From positions 62,001-126,000 of the forward strand of contig JAVHXV010000001.1 of assembly GCA_031119475.1 (NCBI GenBank): a DNA stretch of 64,000 nt, given 5' to 3'. This document shows, piece after piece, positions 54,979-63,235 of the stretch (its first letter is position 1; every line of letters starts with the position of its first letter). Made by a program: the position numbers and the translations under genes. This stretch comes from Pedobacter sp. (lineage in GTDB: Bacteria > Bacteroidota > Bacteroidia > Sphingobacteriales > Sphingobacteriaceae). Under the pieces are notes generated by a model. It had not been told where the DNA came from. It ran no database searches and saw only the letters and a list, made by a program, of their open reading frames with translations.

Positions 54979-55006
54979 TTAATACTGCAAAGTTAAAAAG
55001 GTAACC
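54979..55006 (-). promoter_or_regulatory. Candidate ECF promoter P1 for lipoprotein A
   Basis: On the minus strand GGTTACC, 14 bases, GTATTAA; the second box lies 38 bases from the ATG at 54940. It is one of four such motifs in this region. A TAACTTTG sequence, like the normal Bacteroidota -7 box, lies inside the spacer (54988-54995). Confidence 0.65.
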
Positions 55007-55039
55007 CGCAATTGTAAAAAAAAGTTAAAATAAATTAAA

Positions 55040-55243
55040 CTATTTGCTTTGCGCCACAGAATCGGCTTTTATTTTAGCAGAATCGATTACTGCAGTATCT
55101 ATTTTATTGGTATCGATCACATTTGAATCGATTTTATTCGTGTCAATTGCGGAGGGATCTTTCTTGGTGGCGAAAAGATCACAAGCGCTTAAGGATAAGG
55201 TAAATACCAAGGCAATCAAGCCAAATTTCAGAAATTTTTTCAT
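55040..55243 (-). CDS. Tiny repeat lipoprotein B
   Basis: A 67-residue predicted lipoprotein: signal MKKFLKFGLIALVFTLSLSAC with lipobox LSAC. The mature part is made of IDTNKIDSNVIDTNKIDTAV repeats, with the same Asp/Lys rhythm as lipoprotein A. The two are probably old duplicates. It has its own copy of the bipartite motif (55304-55331) in front. The function is unknown. Confidence 0.83.
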   Translation of the reverse strand: MKKFLKFGLIALVFTLSLSACDLFATKKDPSAIDTNKIDSNVIDTNKIDTAVIDSAKIKADSVAQSK

Positions 55244-55303
55244 GTCATTAAGTTTTAAAGTAAGGATTGGCGTTGGGCGTCGTGCCTTCTGCGTTTTCGG
55301 AAA

Positions 55304-55331
55304 TTAATACCCAAAAAAATGAAAGGTCACC
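55304..55331 (-). promoter_or_regulatory. Candidate ECF promoter P2 for lipoprotein B
   Basis: Minus strand GGTGACC, 14 bases, GTATTAA, with the second box 60 bases from the ATG at 55243. The bases before it (GCG) and after GGTGACC (TTT) also agree with P1. Confidence 0.68.
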
Positions 55332-55357
55332 CGCGATAAATATTTAAATTTCCGACA

Positions 55358-55386
55358 GGTTACCTTTGGGAGGGGTAGGGTATTAA
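55358..55386 (+). promoter_or_regulatory. Candidate ECF promoter P3 for the sigma gene
   Basis: Plus strand GGTTACC, 15 bases, GTATTAA, 101 bases before the GTG at 55488. It diverges from P2, with 26 bases between them. Confidence 0.65.
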
Positions 55387-55456
55387 CTGGTTAAATTACG
55401 ATAAGCGCTTAGCGTCTGGCTTGGCGTAAGAAATAATTTTTTTTTGCCTATCATTG

Positions 55457-55484
55457 GGTTACCATTCACGATTAAACGTATTAA
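55457..55484 (+). promoter_or_regulatory. Fourth copy of the motif (P4) at the sigma gene start
   Basis: Plus strand GGTTACC, 14 bases, GTATTAA, ending 3 bases before the GTG start at 55488. As a promoter it would start transcription inside the annotated frame, so it may be a regulatory site, or the start codon may be misplaced. Confidence 0.55.
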
Positions 55485-55487
55485 CAA

Positions 55488-56054
55488 GTGAGTTTAAAGT
55501 TAAGCAGTTCAGTTCCAACAGATAGAGAGGTTGTTCTAGGTATACTCAATAACTCGGAGGAAGTCTTAAATAAGTTGTATGCTGGGTACTATCCGATGGT
55601 ATTGCAATTTATTTTGAACAATAATGGCGATGAGGATGATGCGAAAGATGTGTACCAGGAGGCCATCATCGTTTTATATAACAAGATCAAAACTGGCAAT
55701 TTTGAGCTGAGCAGCAAACTGAAGACTTATCTCTATTCGGTGAGCCGGAGGATCTGGCTAAAGAAGCTTGCCCATCTGAGCAAAAGGACAAATAACATTG
55801 CCGATTTTGAAGATGTGCTAATGGTGGAGGAGGATGTCGAAAAACATGAGGAGCGGGACATGCAATTTACACAGATGAAGACTGCGCTTGAACGTTTGGG
55901 AGAACCTTGTAAAACCATTATACAGGATTTTTATATCCAGAACCTTTCCATGCAGGAAATCTGTGAAAAGTTTGGATACACGAATACCGATAATGCCAAG
56001 ACACAGAAGTACAAGTGTCTACAACGATTAAAGAAGTTATTTTTTCAATCATAA
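55488..56054 (+). CDS. ECF-type RNA polymerase sigma factor
   Basis: A 188-residue sigma-70 factor with only regions 2 and 4. Region 2 holds DDAKDVYQEAIIVLYNKI and LKTYLYSVSRRIWLKKL; region 4 holds LGEPCKTIIQDFYIQNLSMQEICEKFG. The start is a GTG; no in-frame ATG occurs before Met37, which would cut region 2. The anti-sigma-like protease gene starts 4 bases after its stop. Two copies of GGTTACC-N-GTATTAA stand upstream, which suggests autoregulation. Confidence 0.92.
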   Translation: MSLKLSSSVPTDREVVLGILNNSEEVLNKLYAGYYPMVLQFILNNNGDEDDAKDVYQEAIIVLYNKIKTGNFELSSKLKTYLYSVSRRIWLKKLAHLSKRTNNIADFEDVLMVEEDVEKHEERDMQFTQMKTALERLGEPCKTIIQDFYIQNLSMQEICEKFGYTNTDNAKTQKYKCLQRLKKLFFQS

Positions 56055-56058
56055 CAGG

Positions 56059-57129
56059 ATGAACGAGATCGAATTAGAAGCAATTATTGAAGATTACTTA
56101 AATGGTAAACTCACTGCTAATGAGCAAAGCGCTTTTGAGCAATTGAGAAATAATGATCCAATCGTAGACCATAAAGTTGTGGCCCACAAGGTTTTTTTGG
56201 AATCCCTGAAGCAATATGCTGATGTGATGAGCTTGAAACAGCAGTTGGATGCTGCGCATGACCGTATTGATGTAGCTGCCATCAGTGCCAAGGTTAAACC
56301 ACATCCTTCGCGCATCATCAGGATGTTCAGGAATAACAAGGCCGCCATTGCAGTAGCTGCATCATTTTTGGTATTGGCGAGTGTGGTCTACTTCGGGCAG
56401 ACCAGACAGGATGACAATATGCAATTGCTGAACAATAAGGTCATCGCTACCCAGGGTACACTGAATGATATTGTCAGGGTAGTGAAAGAGCCGAAACCAT
56501 CAACGATTACCCCGGCCAGGTTTGGCGGAAGTGGTTTTGCCATTTCAAGTAATGGATATATTTTGACCAGCTACCATGTCATTAAAGGTGCCGATTCGGT
56601 TTACGTCCAAAATAATAGGGGAGAATCCTATAAGGCCAAGGCGTTTTATACCGACCCGGTAAACGACATTGCTGTACTAAAAATCAATGATTCGGATTTC
56701 ACCGCATTGGGTGCCTTGCCATATACCCTAAAAAGAACAGGAACCAGCATAGGCGAACTCGTTTACACCTTGGGCTATCCAAAAGATGATGTGGTTTTGG
56801 GCGATGGATACGTCAGTTCCAAAACCGGTCTAAATGGAGATACAGTCTCTTATCAAGTCGCAATTCCCGTAAATCCTGGTAACAGTGGGGGCCCATTGTT
56901 GGACAATAATGGAAACATCGTTGGTGTCATCAAAGGAAAAGAAAACAAGATTGACGGCGCCGCATTTGCCGTAAAGTCAAAATATATTGCAGAAGCCCTG
57001 AATGCCATTCCACAGGATTCTCTTCGCCGACGTGTGGCTTATGGCAAAAGAAGTTCGCTTCAGGGCCTAAAACGTGAGCAACAGGTTCGAAAGATGCAGG
57101 AATATGTGTTCATGGTAAAAGCCTATTAA
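56059..57129 (+). CDS. Membrane-anchored S1C trypsin-like protease with anti-sigma-like N-terminus
   Basis: A 356-residue protein. Residues 1-90 are cytoplasmic and helical (EAIIEDYLNGKLTANEQSAF, EQLRNNDPIVDHKV), of the type seen at the start of Bacteroidota anti-sigma factors, but without a zinc motif. One membrane span follows at about 94-112 (AAIAVAASFLVLASVVYFG). The periplasmic domain is an HtrA-like serine protease with His173 (ILTSYHVIKG), Asp203 (DPVNDIAVLKI) and Ser276 (VNPGNSGGPLLDN). No PDZ domain is present, unlike DegP/DegS. Being next to an ECF sigma gene, it may hold the sigma factor and react to envelope stress itself; this is inference. Confidence 0.9.
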   Translation: MNEIELEAIIEDYLNGKLTANEQSAFEQLRNNDPIVDHKVVAHKVFLESLKQYADVMSLKQQLDAAHDRIDVAAISAKVKPHPSRIIRMFRNNKAAIAVAASFLVLASVVYFGQTRQDDNMQLLNNKVIATQGTLNDIVRVVKEPKPSTITPARFGGSGFAISSNGYILTSYHVIKGADSVYVQNNRGESYKAKAFYTDPVNDIAVLKINDSDFTALGALPYTLKRTGTSIGELVYTLGYPKDDVVLGDGYVSSKTGLNGDTVSYQVAIPVNPGNSGGPLLDNNGNIVGVIKGKENKIDGAAFAVKSKYIAEALNAIPQDSLRRRVAYGKRSSLQGLKREQQVRKMQEYVFMVKAY

Positions 57130-57162
57130 TCGCATTAATATTCCCAAAATATTAACAATTGG

Positions 57163-57197
57163 AAAACCCCGAAACTTTAGCTAGTTTTCGGGGTTTT
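57163..57197 (+). terminator. Rho-independent terminator after the sigma/protease operon
   Basis: AAAACCCCGAAA pairs with TTTCGGGGTTTT, followed by GTTTT, about 34 bases after the stop codon. The next gene starts only 17 bases further on, so it must have its promoter in or near this hairpin, or depend on read-through. Confidence 0.85.
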
Positions 57198-57213
57198 GTT
57201 TTAACTGCTATTT

Positions 57214-58137
57214 ATGGAATTTGGAAGAGTTACCCCCGAAGAAGTACCTACAATTGATTTTACATTACCTCCAGACGGGGTACAGACTAAACTTACGCTG
57301 GATAACCTCCCTGCCGTGGCCGGCGATTTCTTTGTCGGCTGCGCCAAATGGGGAAGAAAAGAATGGAAAGAACTGATCTATCCCAAGAAGACAAAGGAAG
57401 CCGATTTTCTTGGCGAATATGTCAAACATTTTAACTCCATCGAGTTGAATGCAGTTTTTTACAGTGTGCCAAAAGAAGATCAGATCTTAAAATGGAGGGA
57501 AACGGTAACCGCCAATTCGCCTACTGGAAATTTTATCTTCTGTCCGAAGTTTTCTAGGAGCATTACCCACATCAAGCGGTTAAAGGATGCCGATTTTATC
57601 ACCGACGAGTACATTAAGGCCATCTCCGCTTTCGGGCCTTACCTCGGACCATGTTTTCTTCAAGTGAGCGATAACTTTGGCCCAGCTAACATTGGCATTC
57701 TTGAAAATTACCTCCAAAAATTACCTATCGACCTAAAATTATTCGTTGAAGTACGCCATAAAGATTGGTTTATTGGAGAAGCAAAAAGTGACCTTTTCAA
57801 GCTACTGGCCAAGTACGGAAAGGGCGCTGCAATAACTGATGCCAGTGGAAGAAGAGACTGCCTGCACATGGAACTTTCCACTCCTGAAGCGTTTATCAGG
57901 TTTGTGGGAAATGGCGGAAAATTATTGGACTCAGATAAGGCTCGTGTAGACGAATGGATTGTTCGAATCAAGCAATGGCTTGAAAACGGGCTCGAAAAAG
58001 TATATTTTTTCCTTCACCAACATGATGAGGCGGATACACCGTTGATTGCTGACTATACCATCGAGCAATTTAACCTGCACCTCGGCAGTAAGCTTCCTAG
58101 GATCCAATTTATCAGTCAGAACAGTCTTTTTGGCTAG
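57214..58137 (+). CDS. DUF72 family protein
   Basis: A 307-residue member of the DUF72 (YecE) family, a TIM-barrel-like fold of unknown biochemical function. Family segments are FFVGCAKWGRKEWKELIYP, YVKHFNSIELNAVFYSVPKE, WRETV, FIFCPKFSRSITHIKRL and VYFFLHQHDE (family Asn/Asp pocket residues). It is slightly longer than the usual 240-280 residues because of an N-terminal extension. The downstream spacer is repeats. Confidence 0.92.
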   Translation: MEFGRVTPEEVPTIDFTLPPDGVQTKLTLDNLPAVAGDFFVGCAKWGRKEWKELIYPKKTKEADFLGEYVKHFNSIELNAVFYSVPKEDQILKWRETVTANSPTGNFIFCPKFSRSITHIKRLKDADFITDEYIKAISAFGPYLGPCFLQVSDNFGPANIGILENYLQKLPIDLKLFVEVRHKDWFIGEAKSDLFKLLAKYGKGAAITDASGRRDCLHMELSTPEAFIRFVGNGGKLLDSDKARVDEWIVRIKQWLENGLEKVYFFLHQHDEADTPLIADYTIEQFNLHLGSKLPRIQFISQNSLFG

Positions 58138-58869
58138 GCGAAGAGCACAGCGCAGAGGGCATAGTGCTTAGCGTGAGAAAAGGAAGAAAGAATAAAGAGC
58201 AAAGATGTTAGACAATAGATCAAAGACAGTAGACTAGAACTTAAGTTAGACTTCTGGACTCTTGGACTTCTGGACTCTATTTGCCATCTTCCCGACTTCT
58301 GACTTTCGGACCCTTTAAAACTTCGCAAGTCGGGTCCGCTTTGAACATGGATTTTTCGCCAGACTGACGAAGTTGGAATCGGGCTCCTGGACCCCGTCTC
58401 CGGTCTCCCGACCTCCGACTTTCGGACAATTGAAACGCTATGTAATGGACTTCTGGACTCTTGGACTTCTGGACTCTATTTGCGGTCTTCCGGAGTTCTG
58501 ACTTTCGGACCCTTTAAAACTTCGCAAGTCGGGTCCGCTTTGAACATGGATTTTTCGCCAGACTGACGAAGTTGGAATCGGGCTCCTGGACCCCGTCTCC
58601 GGTCTTCCCGACTTCCGACTTTCGGACTATTGAAACGCTATGTAATGGACTTCTGGACTCTTGGACTTTGTCTTCCGTCTTCCCGACTTCTGACTTCCGG
58701 ACTCCTGTTAAACTTCGCAAGTTGGGTTCATCTCGAACGTGGATTTTTTGCAAAACTGACGAAGTTGTTTTGTCAACTGAATATTTTATTCTATAAATAA
58801 ACTACCTTTTTTATAGACTTTTATTAACTTTAATTGATATTAAATTTTATTTACATAAACTAAGATACG
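58138..58869. repeat. Gene-free stretch: long tandem repeats and GGACT words
   Basis: A 732-base region without a gene. A unit starting AACTTCGCAAGTCGGGTCCG occurs at 58319, 58518 (199 bases later, nearly identical) and 58711 (193 bases later, diverged). Each unit opens with a 56-base block with complementary ends (AACTTCG and CGAAGTT). Between them are TGGACTCTTGGACTTCTGG and TCCCGACTTCCGACTTTCGG words. The final 70 bases are AT-rich and should hold the peroxiredoxin promoter. Confidence 0.85.
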
Positions 58870-59505
58870 ATGAGCTTAAGAATAGGAGATACCGCACCAA
58901 ATTTTAACGCCAAAACTTCCATTGGTGAAATAGATTTCTACGACTATTTGGGCGATAGCTGGGGCGTCTTGTTTTCGCACCCTGCAGATTACACGCCAGT
59001 GTGCACCACTGAACTGGGCCGTACGGCCTCGCTAAAACCAGAATTTGACAAACGAAACGTAAAGGTTTTGGCATTGAGTGTTGACTCTGCCGAGTCTCAT
59101 CAAGGTTGGGTGAACGACATCAATGAGACGCAAAATACGAATGTAGAATTTCCCATTATTGCAGACGAGGACAGAAAAATTGCGGACCTCTATGATATGA
59201 TCCATCCCAATGCTTCGGAAACAATGACCGTACGGTCGCTGTTTGTGATTTCTCCAGATAAAAAGGTAAAATTGATGATTACCTATCCCGCATCAACCGG
59301 AAGGAATTTTACGGAAGTATTGCGTGTCATCGATTCATTACAGCTAACTGCACAATACAGTGTGGCCACTCCGGCCGATTGGAAAGATGGAGAAGACGTC
59401 ATCGTGATGAACAGCATCAAGACGGAGGACATTCCAGCTAAATTTCCAAAGGGCCACAAAGTAATCAAGCCTTATTTGAGAACTACACCGCAGCCTAACA
59501 AGTGA
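58870..59505 (+). CDS. 1-Cys peroxiredoxin (Prx6 type)
   Basis: A 211-residue thiol peroxidase that reduces hydrogen peroxide and organic peroxides. The active site is Cys45 in HPADYTPVCTTELGR. The length and the C-terminal arm (DWKDGEDVIVMNSIKTED, KGHKVIKPYLRTTPQP) are those of the Prx6 group, which uses one Cys; no resolving Cys is seen. It is a single gene following a repeat region and an AT-rich leader. Confidence 0.96.
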   Translation: MSLRIGDTAPNFNAKTSIGEIDFYDYLGDSWGVLFSHPADYTPVCTTELGRTASLKPEFDKRNVKVLALSVDSAESHQGWVNDINETQNTNVEFPIIADEDRKIADLYDMIHPNASETMTVRSLFVISPDKKVKLMITYPASTGRNFTEVLRVIDSLQLTAQYSVATPADWKDGEDVIVMNSIKTEDIPAKFPKGHKVIKPYLRTTPQPNK

Positions 59506-59787
59506 GGTGACGTTTTAAGATTCAGTTTTTTGGAGAAAGGGTAGCGTGGAGCAGAAAGCGAAGGTCGGAAAAGTGAAGAGCGAGATGAAAAGGAGGTTGT
59601 ATTTGATTATTGGACTTTTGGAAGATCGACTTATCTTCCGACTTCCCAACTTCCGACTTTCGGACTTCATAATAATGCTGGAAACATTTTAACCCCACTG
59701 TTTGACTACAAATTTGAAATTATTTTTCATTTTAAATTTTTGTAATTAAATTCAGTAAAATTTAAATCTTATTATCAATAAAAAATT
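59506..59787. repeat. Short degenerate repeats and AT-rich leader
   Basis: The first 170 bases are GGACTTTTGGA and CTTCCGACTTTCGGACTTC words like those at 58.2 kb. The last 90 bases are AT-rich and lead into the cold-shock gene; a long untranslated leader is usual for such genes, but I see no defined structure. Confidence 0.55.
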
Positions 59788-59985
59788 ATGAATACCGGAA
59801 AAGTAAAATGGTTTAACACCCAGAAAGGATATGGTTTTATCGTTTATGATGGAAACAAAGAAATTTTTGTGCACTTCAAAGATGTGGTAGGCGGCATCGA
59901 CAGCATCAAAGAGAATGATGATGTAGAATTTGAAACGGCTGAGGGCAGAAAAGGCCTGCAGGCAGTGAATGTTAAAAAAGTTTAA
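59788..59985 (+). CDS. Cold-shock domain protein
   Basis: A 65-residue CspA-like single-stranded nucleic acid-binding protein with a five-strand barrel. RNP1 is KGYGFIVY and RNP2 is IFVHF; TGKVKWFN is the classic beginning. It acts as an RNA chaperone. Length is normal and it has its own terminator directly after. Confidence 0.96.
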   Translation: MNTGKVKWFNTQKGYGFIVYDGNKEIFVHFKDVVGGIDSIKENDDVEFETAEGRKGLQAVNVKKV

Positions 59986-60001
59986 TTCGGTAAAAAAATA
60001 T

Positions 60002-60034
60002 AAAGCCGCCGTAGCATTGCGATACGGCGGCTTT
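60002..60034 (+). terminator. Rho-independent terminator after the cold-shock gene
   Basis: A 12-bp perfect stem, AAAGCCGCCGTA with TACGGCGGCTTT, followed by TTT, 16 bases after the stop codon. The convergent gene at 60072 may use it in the other direction. Confidence 0.93.
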
Positions 60035-60071
60035 TTTATGGATTGATGAGTCGTTGATAAATCAAATGGCA

Positions 60072-63000
60072 TTACCCAAAGCTTTTTGTAAATTCTTCTT
60101 CATAAGTTTTGAGCTTAGCATTGAGCATATTGCTCAATACGGTTTGCCTAAAATTCTGATTGATTTGAGCGAGGCTCTGTAGCACATACATTCCAGTCCT
60201 GATTTCATTGATCAGGCCTTTTTGTGTTTCAGGTCTGAGCGAAAGGATATAGTCCAGTTCCTGGGCCACATACTGGCCTGTTGTCTGGGTGAGGCGATTT
60301 CCCTGTTGATGGTCATTCAATAGATAGAGGTTCTGTACCAGTGAAATCTTATTAATGGTATCGGTCAGCGAAGAATTTTCCAATGGGAGTTGCATCAAGC
60401 TTTTCGAAATCACCTTTTTAGCCAAGTTTGGTGCTTTAGCTTGGATCAGGTTGCTCGCGAGGGTATTGGCATAGGTCCAAGTGCTCTGTAAAATCCTTCT
60501 GCTTTCTGGATCGATGTATTTGGCCTTTTTAAAACCGCCCAACTCAAAACGCTGGTAATGCTGATAGGCCAATTTGTTATTGGTCTGTTCAGATTTATCG
60601 GTCTTTGGATCAGGATTCGGCGTCAAAGGCAACAGGCGATAGGCAAAACCTTCTAAATACAGGTATTTGTCCAGTCCGATATACGTATCTTCCGATACGC
60701 CATAAGAAAAATAGATTGGCCGTTTCCAATTGTTGTGTGCGATGATGTCGAGCATGGCCAAGTCTTTCTTGAACACATATTTTTCCTTAAAATCCCATTG
60801 CATTTGAGGAGCGATCTTATCTTTATCAGCCGCATCGACCGTACGGGTTGCTAAAATCTGAGCCGGATCGATGGTGAGCTTTAATTTTTTTGTCGGCATA
60901 AAATTCTCATAACTGCCATCGTTCATCTGAATCTGGTCTTCTTTCTGGTCTGAAGTCAATACCGCAAGCAGCTTCCCCAATTCTACACTGTCGGTAATGC
61001 CATAATCAACATACGGGAGGTAATCACGCACGCCGTCTTTATATTGTGCATGTTTCATGGAGATGGGCAGCGGGGCAGAAAGATTTTGCTGTTTTTTCAT
61101 CTGGTCGATGTAGGCATCTGATGATAAGAACTGCAGGCAGACCACCCTTACATCGGTCCGGATTCCTTCCACTTCCTGTGCATACCAGAGCGGATAGGTA
61201 TCATTGTCTGCATTGGTAAATAAAATGGCATTGGGCTCACAACTGTTCAGGTAATTTTTGGCCATCTCCAATGCAGTGGTTTTGCCATGGCGATTGTGGT
61301 CATCCCATCCTCGTACGGCCATCAGTACCGGGGCAATCAGCAAACAGGTTAGTCCCGCTATTGATAGCGCCATTTTGTTGGAAGCCAGTTTATTCAACAG
61401 GTCCCTTACTGCCAGTACGCCCATACCGATTAAAATAGCAAAGGCATAAAATGAGCCTACATAGGCATAATCGCGTTCCCTAACCTGCAATGGGTCTTGG
61501 TTGATATAGATGATAATGGCCAATCCTGTACAGCAAAAAAAGATGGCCACGACGAGACTATCCTTCCAGTTCTTACGGTAAAGATACGCCAGTCCTAAAA
61601 GGCCAAGTAGGCATGGGAGACCATAGAATAAATTATAACCCCCATTATCTTTGATGCTGGCAGGCAGTTTGCTTTGGTTATCTAAGCGGATGGCGTCAAT
61701 GGGCTTGATCCCACTCAGCCAATTTCCCTGATTGATGGCTCCATGTCCCTGCTCATCACTCTGGCGCCCGATGAAATTCCAGGCAAAATATCGCCAGTAC
61801 ATGAATCCCATCTGGTAGCTGTTCATGAAACTAAGGTTCTGCCAGAATGAAGGGGTTTCGTTTTCGGCCAGTCCCATCCAGCTTTGGTAAAAGGCAATGT
61901 GCTTTGGCTTATCGCTATACATCCGCGGCAGCAACATATTTTGATCATAGACGCTCTTGAACGTCTTGCGGCTTACTTCGTAGCTACCTTCGCCCTTGCG
62001 ATATTCTACACCCGTTTCTTTGGCGTCAATTGCTTTTGCATTAAAGGTCTGGCCATAAAGTATCGGCTTGTCTTCATATTGTTGTCTGCTCAAATAGCTC
62101 AATAATGAAATCGGTGTATCGGGATTGGACAGGTTGATATTTGTTTTAGCATTGGCCCTAATGATGATCATGAAGTAAGAGCTAAAGCCAAAAAGAACAA
62201 ATGCAAAAGAAAGCAGGACTAAATTGAGTTTATACTTATGTTTTTTGATGCTATAGAAAATCCCATAAGCTAATGCCGCAACGACCAGCAGTAAAAAGAC
62301 CATGGCGCCAATACCAAAACCTAGTCCAAGTGTATTCACGGCAAATAGATCGGCCTTGGCTGCAAAGAGAACAAAATATTGAATGATGCCAAATTGAACC
62401 AGGCCCAGTAAAATGCAGCCTAAGAAAAAAGCCTTAACCGTACCCCTAAGGGTTGGCGTTGTCGTTTTTCTGAAATAGTACACCAGCGTGATAGCGGGTA
62501 TGGCCAGCAAGCTCAACAGATGGATGCCGATCGATAGTCCGATCAAAAAGGCAATGAACAGGATCCATCTGTCATTCAGGTGTTGTTCCCATTTTAAGAT
62601 TGCCCAAAACACCATGGCCGTACATAAAGTAGAGATGGCATACACTTCCGCTTCGACCGCAGAAAACCAAAACGTATCTGAAAAGGCATAGGCAAGGGCA
62701 CCTACAGCTCCGGCAATTATAATCGACCATCTATTGATAGCAGAGAGTGCTGTTCCTTGTTTACTAAAAATCTTGAGCGAAATGGCATTAATGGTCCAGA
62801 ACAGGAACATTACCGTTGCGGCACTGGAAATGACAGAAACAAAATTTACCCAATAAGCCACTCTGCTGGTATTGGTTCCGGCCAAAAGCGAGAACAATTT
62901 GCCGATCATTAGAAATAGAGGGGCGCCAGGTTGATGGCCAACCTCTAGTTTAAATGCCGCGGCAATAAATTCGCCACAATCCCAGAAACTAAGTGTGGGC

Positions 63001-63083
63001 TCCATGCAAAGCCAGTAAACGATACAACTTAGGATAAAAATGACTAGGCCGCCAATGTTGTTGAGCCGTGAAAATCTGTTCAT
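60072..63083 (-). CDS. DUF2723 multi-spanning membrane protein
   Basis: A 1003-residue inner-membrane protein with about a dozen or more spans in the first 600 residues. The N-terminal SFWDCGEFIAAAFKLEVGHQ followed by PGAPLF is the DUF2723 signature, relating it to GT-C glycosyltransferases; the eukaryotic relative TMEM260 is a protein O-mannosyltransferase. The acidic residues in WDCGEF would be in the catalytic loop. The C-terminal 400 residues are soluble (DVRVVCLQFLSSDAYIDQMK). A role in protein O-glycosylation is plausible from the family but not shown here. Confidence 0.92.
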   Translation of the reverse strand: MNRFSRLNNIGGLVIFILSCIVYWLCMEPTLSFWDCGEFIAAAFKLEVGHQPGAPLFLMIGKLFSLLAGTNTSRVAYWVNFVSVISSAATVMFLFWTINAISLKIFSKQGTALSAINRWSIIIAGAVGALAYAFSDTFWFSAVEAEVYAISTLCTAMVFWAILKWEQHLNDRWILFIAFLIGLSIGIHLLSLLAIPAITLVYYFRKTTTPTLRGTVKAFFLGCILLGLVQFGIIQYFVLFAAKADLFAVNTLGLGFGIGAMVFLLLVVAALAYGIFYSIKKHKYKLNLVLLSFAFVLFGFSSYFMIIIRANAKTNINLSNPDTPISLLSYLSRQQYEDKPILYGQTFNAKAIDAKETGVEYRKGEGSYEVSRKTFKSVYDQNMLLPRMYSDKPKHIAFYQSWMGLAENETPSFWQNLSFMNSYQMGFMYWRYFAWNFIGRQSDEQGHGAINQGNWLSGIKPIDAIRLDNQSKLPASIKDNGGYNLFYGLPCLLGLLGLAYLYRKNWKDSLVVAIFFCCTGLAIIIYINQDPLQVRERDYAYVGSFYAFAILIGMGVLAVRDLLNKLASNKMALSIAGLTCLLIAPVLMAVRGWDDHNRHGKTTALEMAKNYLNSCEPNAILFTNADNDTYPLWYAQEVEGIRTDVRVVCLQFLSSDAYIDQMKKQQNLSAPLPISMKHAQYKDGVRDYLPYVDYGITDSVELGKLLAVLTSDQKEDQIQMNDGSYENFMPTKKLKLTIDPAQILATRTVDAADKDKIAPQMQWDFKEKYVFKKDLAMLDIIAHNNWKRPIYFSYGVSEDTYIGLDKYLYLEGFAYRLLPLTPNPDPKTDKSEQTNNKLAYQHYQRFELGGFKKAKYIDPESRRILQSTWTYANTLASNLIQAKAPNLAKKVISKSLMQLPLENSSLTDTINKISLVQNLYLLNDHQQGNRLTQTTGQYVAQELDYILSLRPETQKGLINEIRTGMYVLQSLAQINQNFRQTVLSNMLNAKLKTYEEEFTKSFG

Positions 63084-63235
63084 TTGATGTAGGTTAGGGT
63101 TATACCCAAAATTACCTCATCACGCTATCGTAAGCTGTTAAAAGATGTTAAAAAGTGTTAAAGGTCAGGCGATAAGCGATAAGCGGTGAGCGACTAGCGT
63201 TTGGCGTCTGGCGATTGGGGAATGTGGTATGAATA

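Noticed and set aside
58316..58770. Possible CRISPR array
   Set aside because: The units are about 195-199 bases long with only three copies, and the DNA between heads is itself repeated, not unique spacers; no cas genes are present.
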